Part shown: in pieces, positions 8,844 to 16,010 of the stretch | Position numbering within the stretch: position 1 is the first letter of the stretch | Layout: every line of letters begins with the position of its first letter | NCBI GenBank assembly: GCA_036940085.1 | Contig: JALLBK010000765.1 | Coordinates: forward strand, 1-16,010 | Length of the DNA stretch: 16,010 nt | Direction of reading: 5' to 3' | Source of the DNA: Discostella pseudostelligera | Lineage: Eukaryota > Bacillariophyta > Thalassiosirophyceae > Thalassiosirales > Thalassiosiraceae | Translations under genes and position numbers: made by a program | The notes under the pieces: model-generated | Told to the model about the DNA's origin: nothing | Databases searched by the model: none | The model's input: only the letters and a program-made list of their open reading frames with translations

Positions 8844-10538
8844 TCAGGGAGCTCGACCTCCAACTCTCCTCACTCTGCTATTTCTCGATAATCTACCCAT
8901 TCCATACAACATAATCATTGCCACAATGTATCGTTTCTTCCTTTGAATTTCATCACGCAATCGATGGAACATCCAGTGCATTCTCTTCATTACTAATTCA
9001 CTTCCTCCACCTCCACATGTCCCATTGCCATCTCCAACATGCAACCTTGTCTTCCACCGTTGTTGCTGCCGACCCATTACAGTAGCCCAAATCACATTCA
9101 TAATTGGATTGATAATCCCATCTGCCATCGATGGATTGGATCGTAATGTCGAGGAAACCACTCCTGCACTAATGGCCGTAGATAGTAATCCGAGAGAGGT
9201 AAGTGAGTTGGCCATGAGCCCCCATGCCTTGCGTGTATTGGGACTACGACATAGATGACATATGAATAGGATGGTAGTGATGAGGCTAGTGCGGTGGAGT
9301 AGTTTCTCGAGGTGAAAGTCTTTGGGCGATATCGAGGGAGGTGGTGATGTTGCCGTTGGTGGTTGGATTGTCCCCCTTGCCCTTTGTAGCCGAAGATGCT
9401 CCTCGTGAGTTGTTGTTCGTCGGACATTCGGATGGTGGTGATGATTGTCGGATTCATCAATGCCCATCGTGCATCCCTTTCTCTCCAGGGCTGATTTCGG
9501 TGGCGATGAGGGTACGGACGATACAATCGGCGTGTCCAAACTATCGTCATCGTTATCATTTTCAGAAGAAGTTTCATCCACTACCACTACACTCGTAGTC
9601 GTCATTGTTGTTGCTGTCGCCGGTATGTTGTCAATCTTTTGTTGCTCACTCCGCACCGTCCCCGGTGTCAAGTTCGTGACCAAATAATCTCTCCACTTCG
9701 GCGATACTATCTCCCAAACACCTCCCGGATAGAACACCAACCGCTCTAATGTAGGATCGGTAGCATTAAGAATCCGTCGTCGTACCTCCCGTGCAATGGT
9801 GGCATTGTCCGAAGAGGGAACATCCTCCCCAGCATTCCCAACCTCAGGTCCAATACTCCCCCCCAACAATGGCAACATTGGAGGTACATTGTACAAGAGT
9901 ACCCCACCAAACATTCCCAAACATACTTCCATCCCACGTTGCATAATAATTTCAAATATATCATCCAGTACCAATTGATCCATCTTGTCAATAGTTGGTA
10001 CTACCACTTGTCGATGGAATGTTTCCTTTCCGTTACGAATGGTGGAGATGATGTGATATTTGATATTTTGGAATCGATGTATGAGAACGACAATACCAAC
10101 TAGTAGTGTGGTGGAGGATATAACAATTAGGAGAAGTGTGGTGGTGCGTAAGATGGGTGAGGATGCAATGGATAGAAAGGTGTGGCCCATGTTTTGCAGA
10201 AGAGATTGCTCCTCATTCGGTTCAACCTCCCGTAATTGCTGATGTTGTTGTTGGTGTTGCTCGTCGACACAAGAATAATTTTCCAGCACATTCATCGAAT
10301 CAAAATTAGGATGATCATTCTCTTTTCCAATGGCACGCCTATGATCATCATAGAGGAGTAGCAGCATGACCTCTCCCGTCTCCATCAACAGCCATCGTCC
10401 AAAGGTGAATCCAATAGCGGTGGAATATCCCGCCGCCGATAGGAGGAGTAATTTCATACCGCGCCTCCCATCGTCGTTTGGAGAAATCGAGAAGATGGAG
10501 GAGGAGGGATCCACGTCTTGAGCTTTGCCTCTGTCCAT
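8844..10538 (-). CDS. multi-pass membrane protein of unknown function
   Basis: A single 564-residue open frame, no intron needed, starting at ATG 10538. I do not recognise a family. Hydrophobic segments likely to cross a membrane lie at about residues 29-46, 131-153, 205-227, 416-430 and 439-464, with a further amphipathic stretch at 538-550. Between the second and third segments is a basic/acidic stretch with the pattern FHRQVVVPTIDKMDQL. Residues 255-290 (RILNATDPTLERLVFYPGG, then VWEIVSPKWRDYLV) look folded and conserved in style. Residues 300-410 are Ser/Thr/Pro/Asp-rich with HHHH and are probably disordered. A Gln/His run (residues 94-101) is encoded by a GTT/GCT microsatellite. The C-terminus is basic (RRVGGRAP). 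It lies downstream of a GC-rich promoter shared head-to-head with the propeller gene. Confidence 0.78.
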   Translation of the reverse strand: MDRGKAQDVDPSSSIFSISPNDDGRRGMKLLLLSAAGYSTAIGFTFGRWLLMETGEVMLLLLYDDHRRAIGKENDHPNFDSMNVLENYSCVDEQHQQQHQQLREVEPNEEQSLLQNMGHTFLSIASSPILRTTTLLLIVISSTTLLVGIVVLIHRFQNIKYHIISTIRNGKETFHRQVVVPTIDKMDQLVLDDIFEIIMQRGMEVCLGMFGGVLLYNVPPMLPLLGGSIGPEVGNAGEDVPSSDNATIAREVRRRILNATDPTLERLVFYPGGVWEIVSPKWRDYLVTNLTPGTVRSEQQKIDNIPATATTMTTTSVVVVDETSSENDNDDDSLDTPIVSSVPSSPPKSALERKGCTMGIDESDNHHHHPNVRRTTTHEEHLRLQRARGTIQPPTATSPPPSISPKDFHLEKLLHRTSLITTILFICHLCRSPNTRKAWGLMANSLTSLGLLSTAISAGVVSSTLRSNPSMADGIINPIMNVIWATVMGRQQQRWKTRLHVGDGNGTCGGGGSELVMKRMHWMFHRLRDEIQRKKRYIVAMIMLYGMGRLSRNSRVRRVGGRAP

Positions 10539-10961
10539 TATTTCGATGTGGGTTACTATGGGTTCTTCTCATCTACTACGCCGCCGCGGCCGTCATGGTT
10601 CTTCTTTGTCTTAGAGGCGCGGGCTGGCGCGGGGGGCGGGCATGGGGGGGCACCCCCCACATGATGTGGTGCATACATCGATCATTGGCGGGAACATCTT
10701 GAGGTGGTTTCATTTATTCCCCAACCAGAAAGAAAGAGGCGACAGTCGGGCGCCCACCATGGCGGCCGCCGGCGCCCCATACATAATATGATCACCTTCC
10801 CATCGAGCTACAGGCATGAAAGTATACCCAGAGATAGATTATCACCCCTTCTATCATCGGTGATCTACTGATTTTAGTTTCGCCGTCGGGTTCTCTGTCG
10901 GCGCTCCTCCTACACTGATATCTTCCAACCTCCCAAGCTCCATTCAGCATCAACATGGACC
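10539..10961. other. GC-rich divergent promoter region
   Basis: This 423-nt gap separates divergent genes (membrane protein to the left, propeller protein to the right). Bases 10570-10665 and 10745-10785 are far richer in G+C than the surroundings and include a NotI-type GCGGCCGCC block and GGCGCC palindromes. TTGGCGGGAACA at 10685 contains the E2F-like core in reverse. No gene is supported; the small frame starting at the ATG near 10759 stops after about ten codons. Confidence 0.6.
10621..10650 (+). promoter_or_regulatory. G-quadruplex motif
   Basis: Four G-tracts at 10621-10623, 10631-10636, 10638-10640 and 10644-10650, with loops of 7, 1 and 3 nt, meet the canonical G3+N1-7 rule. It sits about 85-110 nt upstream of the membrane-protein start, on the strand opposite to that gene's coding strand. 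A run of C follows at once, so a G/C hairpin could compete. Confidence 0.5.
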
Positions 10962-12604
10962 ATGACCATAATAGGCTGTCGTTACGTGAGAACTTTAACG
11001 CCAGCAGTATCCCGCTGCGGGGAAGATGCCACGGCGACGGGTGACGTCTATTCGGGTTCGGAGCGTGAGGCAACTTTCTACGATGGGCAAGCATATCATG
11101 GTAATGATCGACGATTGCCCAAGCCTAACGATGATCTGAATGAGAATATTCAGGAACAAGTTGTTGTGCGACCCACCCCAAGGTCATTATTTCCATCAGA
11201 CGACTCTGACGACAACAGGGACGCCCATAGTAGTCAGGAATACGGTGTACTCGAAGCAACCGTTGTTGACGATATAGTTTATGATGCAACTCCATTTCCA
11301 GAACAGGAAGATGAATCTCCTCCAGGGTATCTGACAATTCGTCTTCCTCGGTATGCTTTAGTAAAGTATGCTTTGGTTGGGTTGATTTCAGTCGCTGTTG
11401 TTGCCTCAGTGGTGTATGTCGTCGCGAGGGATAAGAAAAGATTGGAAAACAGCCAAGCTAATACTCAAACCTTAACGAGTAACTTGCTTTGGACACCAAC
11501 GGGTCAGCCCATCGCAGTTGACGGCCGATATGGATCTTCGATCGCTCTTTCTGATAGCGGAAATGTATTGGCTACTGGATCGTCTTCCACTGATGACACT
11601 GGGTTTGTCGATTTGTACTGGTCGGTGAATGGCTCGAGCTGGGAAGCAATGGGTCCAAGGATCACAGTTGATATATTATATTATGCACCATTCGTGGATC
11701 TCTCTGCGGATGGATCGATTGTTGCTTTTGTGATCCCAGATATGCATGTCGGAGTTTACTCTTTTGTTGACGGTGATGATTTCACTAGCTCACGCTGGTT
11801 ACAGATCGGACAGAATATAAAGAACGTATCCCCCGTCGAATCAATGGGGTCAGGAGTTTCACTTTCTGGCGATGGAAAGACATTAGCTTTCAATTCATAC
11901 AATGCAACCAATATAGCGGATTGTCGTGTGAAAATATTCCAGATCGAGGACATTAAATCTAACTGGACAAGGCGGGGTCAAGACCTTCCTTGTTTATTTC
12001 CGTATGTAAGTGAATTGTCGCTCTCTAATGATGGGGGAACAGTTGCCATCCAGGGTGCGGATGGTGCAAGTGTAATTGTTTACGAATTTGATGATGACAA
12101 TTCGAGCTGGGTGAAACGCGGGCGCGAAATAGTTGGTGATGCAATCGATAATCATGTCCTTTCCATATCCGCAGATGGCAAACACTTGCCGTTGGGAGGA
12201 CTGGGTGGAATAACGAAACACTTAGATTCTACCGGCCAGGATATATTAGAGTTTATAAGTTCGATGAGGATGATGCTAGCTGGCAACAGATTGGCGACGA
12301 CATAAATGGAACTGAACTGGGTTCAGGATTTGGTTCAGTACTTTGTCTCTCAAAAGACGGGAAGGTTGTTGCTATTGGTCACATGAGTGCAAAGCTAGGA
12401 AACGTAGCATTTTCGGGGGCAGTCATGGTCTACCGGTTTGAGGGTGCTGGATCATCATGGGTGCCGTTTGGTCAAGTTATTACCGGAACGGCAGCAAATG
12501 ATTTATTAGGATCTGCATTATCACTTTCTGCAGATGGTGGAACCATTGCTATTGGTAGTTTCTCTGGGGGCCTCAACGTCAAGGTGTTCAGCATAGAGGA
12601 TTAA
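10962..12604 (+). CDS. type II membrane protein with seven-bladed propeller, frameshifted near 12181
   Basis: Residues 1-130 are acidic and hydrophilic, then one transmembrane helix at about 134-155 (VGLISVAVVASVVYVV), then repeats of the pattern 'LSxDGxxxAxG...VxVY...SxWxxxGxxI'. I count seven LS-DG strands with Trp-x-x-x-Gly strands between them. The array opens with W-TPTGQPI and ends after an LSADGG strand without its own Trp strand, so the first and last segments would close one blade, giving seven. The frame opened at 10962 runs to 12305, but from about 12181 the repeat continues in another frame (LAVG, then VYKFDEDDASWQQIG) to the stop at 12602-12604. One base appears to be missing in the AAA run at 12180-12182, since the sister strand reads GDGKTLAF. 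This may be sequence error or a recent pseudogene. The 5' end is also uncertain: an ATG at 10955 opens another frame (MDHDHNRLSLRENF). Probably a cell-surface or vesicle protein; ligand unknown. Confidence 0.82.
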
Positions 12605-13236
12605 AGTTCATGTTGTAAGAGTGTAAGTATTTGCACAAAGTCTTTTCAGGACGCATGATAGCGATCATAATCATAATGATATTAGTATCGCTTCATTCGG
12701 TGGCATATACTATTCGGGCGCATTCAACCTAGCATGTCAGTCCCTCCCAAAGTAACCCCACAATTAATCCTGTCGTGTAGTTCTCTCTTCCTCTATCCCA
12801 ACGATCCATTCCATTTATGCACACTGTCATCATGTTCGGGCGGTTGCACTACTTACAATGTTCATGTGTTGTTTACGATGTCAGATATTGAAATTGAGAG
12901 GGTGTTGAGGAAATGATATCGAGTGTTTGGAAGTGGTGTGAGATGAGTTCGGCAGCATTCTTTGCTGGGATTTGTGCTGATGGAGTGGCGGATGCGTTCG
13001 CTCCTCGATGATAGGCCACTGAATTGTCAAAGAGGAAGATAAATCGTACGGATGAAAGATGGAGGATGAGTGAGATGTGGCGTTAACGATACAATTGCTA
13101 GTATTCCCCCAGCATGATGAGAGAACGTTAGTTCGGTGGTTCAGTAACAAATAATGAGCTAAATATCTAAGTGAGTAAAGCCCTCACGGTAAACACGTAT
13201 GCCGTAATGCTTCGTCCATTTTATCACGCCCGCTCG
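12605..13236. other. intergenic region between propeller and LRR genes (tail to tail)
   Basis: About 630 nt holding the 3' ends of two convergent genes. An imperfect inverted repeat (AGCGAT...ATCGCT) lies at about 12659-12691, and one copy of a ~50-nt repeat at 12832-12881. I see no gene; the short open frames have no pattern. Confidence 0.6.
12832..12881 (+). repeat. copy A of a 50-nt imperfect direct repeat flanking the LRR gene
   Basis: ATGTTCGGGCGGTTGCACTA at about 12833 matches ATGTTCGGGCAGTTGCACTA at about 15194 with one difference. The similarity continues through CTTACAAT/CTATAAT to GTTTACGA/ATTTACGA with a one-base indel. Confidence 0.75.
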
Positions 13237-15141
13237 TCACCAAAGGAACGACAATACAATCTTAATCACCACTTCAAACAGTTTGCCACTATCAGAACGA
13301 ATTTCATTACGGGTTTCATCATCCATCGTGATGTTCTGATTCAGCAGTAATGCCGTCTTCCAGAGTGCCAACTCGAGTAGCGTTGTTGCATCGACGAGCT
13401 GGTTGCGATACAACATTGCGTACTCAGTTACCATTAGTAGAATATCCTCATACCCATACTCATATTCTTGATGAAGTGAGAATGAACCGACCTCACTCTT
13501 TTGCGTAATCGCGTTTTCAATATGAAGTTGGTGCTCCAAACTCATGCATGTAGCACGTTTCGAAACACTGGCTTCCAATAACACGCGAACAGTTTGATGA
13601 TGTGTTACAGAATATCTATCTGGATCACATTGATTGTTTTGTTTTCGAAAATCAAGGAGAATACCAGCTCCGATACTGTTCCACTCTACTTCAAGGTCGG
13701 GGAAGTACGTCCTCTGAGCTTGAATCGCTTGTCGCATGTATTCCCCAGGTGCAAACACGGCAAGCCTCTTGAACATCACGCTGAAATCAATATTTTTCGT
13801 TCCCGTATTTCTCCTGTGCATTTCAAGAAAGAAGTGAAGAACTTCCATCGGAGCCTCGGACCATATGATATACGCCAGGGGAAGATCGCCCCACTTATCT
13901 TTGGCAGCAAATGCATTAGGCGAAATCTCATAGATGCGACTATAGAGACTGAGATCATGAATACCCGAGCAGGCCAACATGTGCAGGGGTGTCATACCCA
14001 GAGAGTCAGCCTTCACGAAATCGGCCGACGTTCCCCAATTAATACTTTTCATCAATTGATGAGAGCGATCGTAGCAGATTTTATGGAGGGGCAATTCATC
14101 AAACCTGCTCTGGAGCATTTCATACGAACAATCCACATCATGGAAGGTTTGGATTAACTGCCGAAAGTCTTCATCCCCCAACGTGGACGAACGAGAGATG
14201 GCGACATTCCGCAGTATAGGACAGTGTTGGAATGGACCATCCATGAAGGTGACGTTTGATGGTATGTTGATGTGCATTAACGACAAACAATGATGGAATG
14301 CTTTTATGCCAATCGCGCGAAGGCCATCATTGAATCGAACTTCCTTCAATGAGGAGCATCCACCGAATGCAAGTCGTCCTATGGCATTGACAGTGGATGG
14401 AAAAGCAATTCGTTTCAAGGATTTACACTCCGAGAACGCCTTGTAATCAATGATAAGAAGGCCTTCACAAAGGTGAACGTCAACTAAAGTTGTACACATA
14501 TCAAATACCGAAGCGCTAATCTCGGTGACACTTGACGGAATGACCACACGGCTCAATGTCTCACAACCGTAGAATGCCTTACTACCAATTGTTTGTAGGC
14601 CTTCACGGAGGTGAACTGCCTCCAACAATTTGCACGTGTGGAATGCCCTACTATCAATAGAAATAACAGTGGATGGAATGTCCACTTGGCTCAATGATGT
14701 ACAACCTTCGAATGACCCGTTACCAACGGTACGAAGACCTTCGCGGAGAACAATTTTCTTCAGCGAAGAACATCCCAAAAATGCCTCGTCGCCAATTGCT
14801 TGAATGCTGCCCGGCAGCTTAACCTCCTTCAGCTGTGTGTTCCCCCAAAATGCCATATTCGGAATATATTCAACAGTGGATGGAATTTGCACTTGGCACA
14901 ATGATGTACAGTTTGAGAATGCACAGTTACCAATGGTGCGAAGACCTTCGCAGAGATTAATTCTCGCCAGAGAAGTGCAGAAACGAAATGCTTCGTTGCC
15001 AATTTGTTGAATGCTATCTGGCAGCACAACCTCCACCAATTTTGTGTTCCCTGAAAATGCATGATCGGGAATGTATCTAACTGAAGGGTCGATCCGAATG
15101 TGCGTCTCACTGCCGCTGTAGGAGTTGAATGCGGTTGCCAT
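13237..15141 (-). CDS. BspA-type LRR_5 protein with C-terminal ankyrin-like region
   Basis: A single 634-residue open frame; the start at 15141 sits in a good context (AACAATGGC). Residues 14 to about 312 hold thirteen consecutive 23-residue LRR_5 repeats of the type 'xxIPxxVxxIGxxAFxxCxSLxx', the Treponema/BspA-like leucine-rich repeat that mediates protein binding. Repeats alternate between an IPS-T-V form and an EGLRTIG form, so the real period is often 46 residues; repeats 1-3 and 4-6 are a recent 69-residue duplication. After the LRRs come ankyrin-like helices: DELPLHKICY at about 343, GMTPLHMLACSG at about 377 and KWGDLPLAYIIW at about 406, then a helical tail. No signal peptide or membrane segment is evident, so it is probably intracellular. 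LRR_5-ankyrin proteins of this design are common in diatoms; partners are unknown. Confidence 0.93.
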   Translation of the reverse strand: MATAFNSYSGSETHIRIDPSVRYIPDHAFSGNTKLVEVVLPDSIQQIGNEAFRFCTSLARINLCEGLRTIGNCAFSNCTSLCQVQIPSTVEYIPNMAFWGNTQLKEVKLPGSIQAIGDEAFLGCSSLKKIVLREGLRTVGNGSFEGCTSLSQVDIPSTVISIDSRAFHTCKLLEAVHLREGLQTIGSKAFYGCETLSRVVIPSSVTEISASVFDMCTTLVDVHLCEGLLIIDYKAFSECKSLKRIAFPSTVNAIGRLAFGGCSSLKEVRFNDGLRAIGIKAFHHCLSLMHINIPSNVTFMDGPFQHCPILRNVAISRSSTLGDEDFRQLIQTFHDVDCSYEMLQSRFDELPLHKICYDRSHQLMKSINWGTSADFVKADSLGMTPLHMLACSGIHDLSLYSRIYEISPNAFAAKDKWGDLPLAYIIWSEAPMEVLHFFLEMHRRNTGTKNIDFSVMFKRLAVFAPGEYMRQAIQAQRTYFPDLEVEWNSIGAGILLDFRKQNNQCDPDRYSVTHHQTVRVLLEASVSKRATCMSLEHQLHIENAITQKSEVGSFSLHQEYEYGYEDILLMVTEYAMLYRNQLVDATTLLELALWKTALLLNQNITMDDETRNEIRSDSGKLFEVVIKIVLSFLW

Positions 15142-15192
15142 TGTTTTTGCTGGCGCCCAACCAGCTTGAGCGATGTTAGATTCCTAGGCACG

Positions 15193-15243
15193 AATGTTCG
15201 GGCAGTTGCACTACCTATAATAAATGGTGTGTTATTTACGACG
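15193..15243 (+). repeat. copy B of the 50-nt imperfect direct repeat
   Basis: Counterpart of the copy at 12832-12881, about 2.36 kb away in the same orientation. It lies 52 nt upstream of the LRR start codon (minus strand) and overlaps the stop codon of the small gene ending at 15236. Confidence 0.75.
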
Positions 15244-15439
15244 ACTTCGCCTCCCGCTCGCGTTTGGCCTTCAACTTGTCCGCCGATTTGTAGAGTTGTT
15301 TAATGGCAATTACAAATGGAGTGATGAAGAGGATGAGGCCAACGACCTTGAGAGTGTCTTCGTTAGACCAGTACATGTCACCGTGTGTAGAGAGCCAGGG
15401 CGAGATGATCGGGATGGGGTGGATTGCGGGGTAGTACTC
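15236..15439 (-). CDS. last exon of a small single-pass membrane protein, unrecognised
   Basis: On the minus strand, acceptor GATAG|GAG at 15440-15441 opens 67 codons ending in TAA at 15236-15238. The translation begins EYYPAIHPIPIISPWL, continues DMYWSNEDTLK, has one membrane helix VVGLILFITPFVIAI, and ends in a Lys/Arg-rich tail (KSADKLKAKREREAKSS). Coding GC3 is high, unlike the flanking non-coding DNA. I infer a small membrane subunit or anchor, possibly organellar; no family recognised. The 5' exon is unsolved: a good donor GAG|GTATGT at 15562 fits in phase 0 and would give ...RNVTGPTVE before the exon, but that frame has a TGA upstream at about 15630 and no ATG. An alternative acceptor at 15437-15438 drops the first Glu. 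The stop lies 94 nt before the LRR gene start. Confidence 0.7.
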   Translation of the reverse strand, partial: EYYPAIHPIPIISPWLSTHGDMYWSNEDTLKVVGLILFITPFVIAIKQLYKSADKLKAKREREAKSS

Positions 15440-15858
15440 CTATCGGTAGCTCCTATTGTTGTTGCAGATTGCTTTGGCTTGGTCTCCTCTCTCCTACTTG
15501 TACGATACGTATGGTAGTTGTAGAAAGTGGAGTTCCTCGGAGTATGGTACGATAGTACATACCTCGACCGTCGGCCCGGTCACATTCCGCCCAGTCCTCT
15601 TGGATGGTGCATGTGGTGCGACGCACAGACGAGATCATAGTAGGAGTACCCCAGAGATCGAGATTCCACGTGTAGTGCAGATAGTGACGTGTGCTCGCTG
15701 CATGCTGCATGAAATCTCCGCAGTCGCTGACGACGGTGCATTCATCTTTTTTGCCGCGCGCGCTACGATTGGCAATTGGGATGGCAATGTTTACTTCGCC
15801 CCCCGACGCATTGTAGTAGTAGTACTTCAAAGATAGAGGGAGATTATCGACGCACACC
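15440..15858. other. 5' region of the small gene and promoter of the rightmost gene
   Basis: The small minus-strand gene and the plus-strand gene at 15859 are head to head, so this 419-nt stretch must hold the remaining 5' exon(s) of the former and the promoters of both. A minus-strand frame open across most of it (with ATGs near 15711 and 15636) does not join the 15439 exon in phase using the best donor. The probable intron is 15440-15562 (GTATGT...ATAG, 123 nt). A GCCGCGCGCGC block lies at 15753-15763. Confidence 0.45.
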
Positions 15859-16010
15859 ATGGAAGATAAAATCACCGCCCTATTCGGAGGCGGAGGCAAG
15901 TCCTCAGTCGACCTTCTCCACACCGCCTTCCTCGTCGTGATGGTCATTGGCCTGCTTCTCGGCTACATTGCCAATTCCTCCAAACTCAATGGCACCAGCA
16001 GCAAGGGCAG
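15859..16010 (+). CDS. N-terminus of a membrane protein, cut by the window end
   Basis: ATG at 15859 (context CACACCATGGAA) opens a frame of 50 codons that runs off the window. The protein starts MEDKITALFGGGGKSS, has a hydrophobic segment at about residues 26-42 (TAFLVVMVIGLLLGYIA), then NSSKLNGTSSKG. Codons end in C far more often than elsewhere in the window (ATC, GCC, CTC, GTC, GGC), typical of a well-expressed gene. It is probably a single-pass or tail-in protein with a short N-terminal cytosolic part. No family recognised from the fragment. Confidence 0.65.
   Translation, partial: MEDKITALFGGGGKSSVDLLHTAFLVVMVIGLLLGYIANSSKLNGTSSKG

Noticed and set aside
12175..12190. Programmed -1 ribosomal frameshift in the propeller gene
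   Set aside because: The site (GGC AAA CAC) is not a slippery heptamer of the X-XXY-YYZ type and no strong downstream stem is evident; a one-base indel is simpler.
13594..14157. 187-codon plus-strand frame
   Set aside because: Antisense to the ankyrin-like part of the LRR gene, no family pattern of its own.
15453..15947. 164-codon minus-strand frame as a gene or as the 5' part of the small membrane protein
   Set aside because: It overlaps the start of the plus-strand gene at 15859, and with the best donor at 15562 it does not join the terminal exon in phase. Part of it could still be a 5' exon, but I cannot show it.
1..16010. tRNA, rRNA, CRISPR array, insertion sequence or prophage
   Set aside because: No cloverleaf, conserved rRNA stretch, regular spacer-repeat array or transposase/phage gene was seen on either strand.

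Overview
The window looks like nuclear DNA of a unicellular stramenopile, most probably a diatom. The evidence is genes on both strands separated by a few hundred bases, short GT-AG introns of about 85-115 nt, BspA-type LRR_5 leucine-rich repeats joined to ankyrin-like segments, a single-pass membrane protein with an extracellular propeller of 'LSxDGxxxAIG' strands, and a mitochondrial AFG1-family ATPase. I found no bacterial, phage or CRISPR features and no tRNA or rRNA genes. The assignment to diatoms is inference from gene style, not a database result.

Layout. Bases 1-3615 carry no supportable gene. They hold a three-copy repeat (183-510), then about 2.4 kb of strongly G+T-rich degenerate satellite (467-2880) with a 340-bp tandem duplication, a ~305-bp unit, and a six-copy GGTCAT microsatellite. 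Then come: an AFG1 ATPase gene (3616-5322, +, two exons, with an assembly scar around the only N); a convergent four-exon gene (5451-8123, -) with an EDR2_C/DUF1336 domain behind a long low-complexity N-terminus; an intronless multi-pass membrane protein of unknown function (8844-10538, -); a GC-rich divergent promoter region with a G-quadruplex motif; a type II membrane protein with a seven-bladed propeller broken by one frameshift (10962-12604, +); an LRR_5/ankyrin protein (13237-15141, -); the last exon of a small unrecognised membrane protein (15236-15439, -); and the first 152 nt of another membrane protein running off the end (15859-16010, +).

The genes do not look like one pathway. They appear to be ordinary neighbours: a mitochondrial quality-control ATPase, a lipid/membrane-associated EDR2-like protein, and surface or scaffold proteins of families that are typically expanded in diatoms. 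Recurrent CCCGCC (E2F-like) motifs lie upstream of several of them.

Two or three defects (the duplicated flank around the N, the missing base in the propeller gene, and a possible extra G near its 5' end) look more like assembly or sequencing faults than biology. I did not find a clearly novel molecular system. The best leads are the repeat-flanked LRR gene, the unannotated small exon, the propeller gene's reading-frame problem, and the structured GT-rich satellite.
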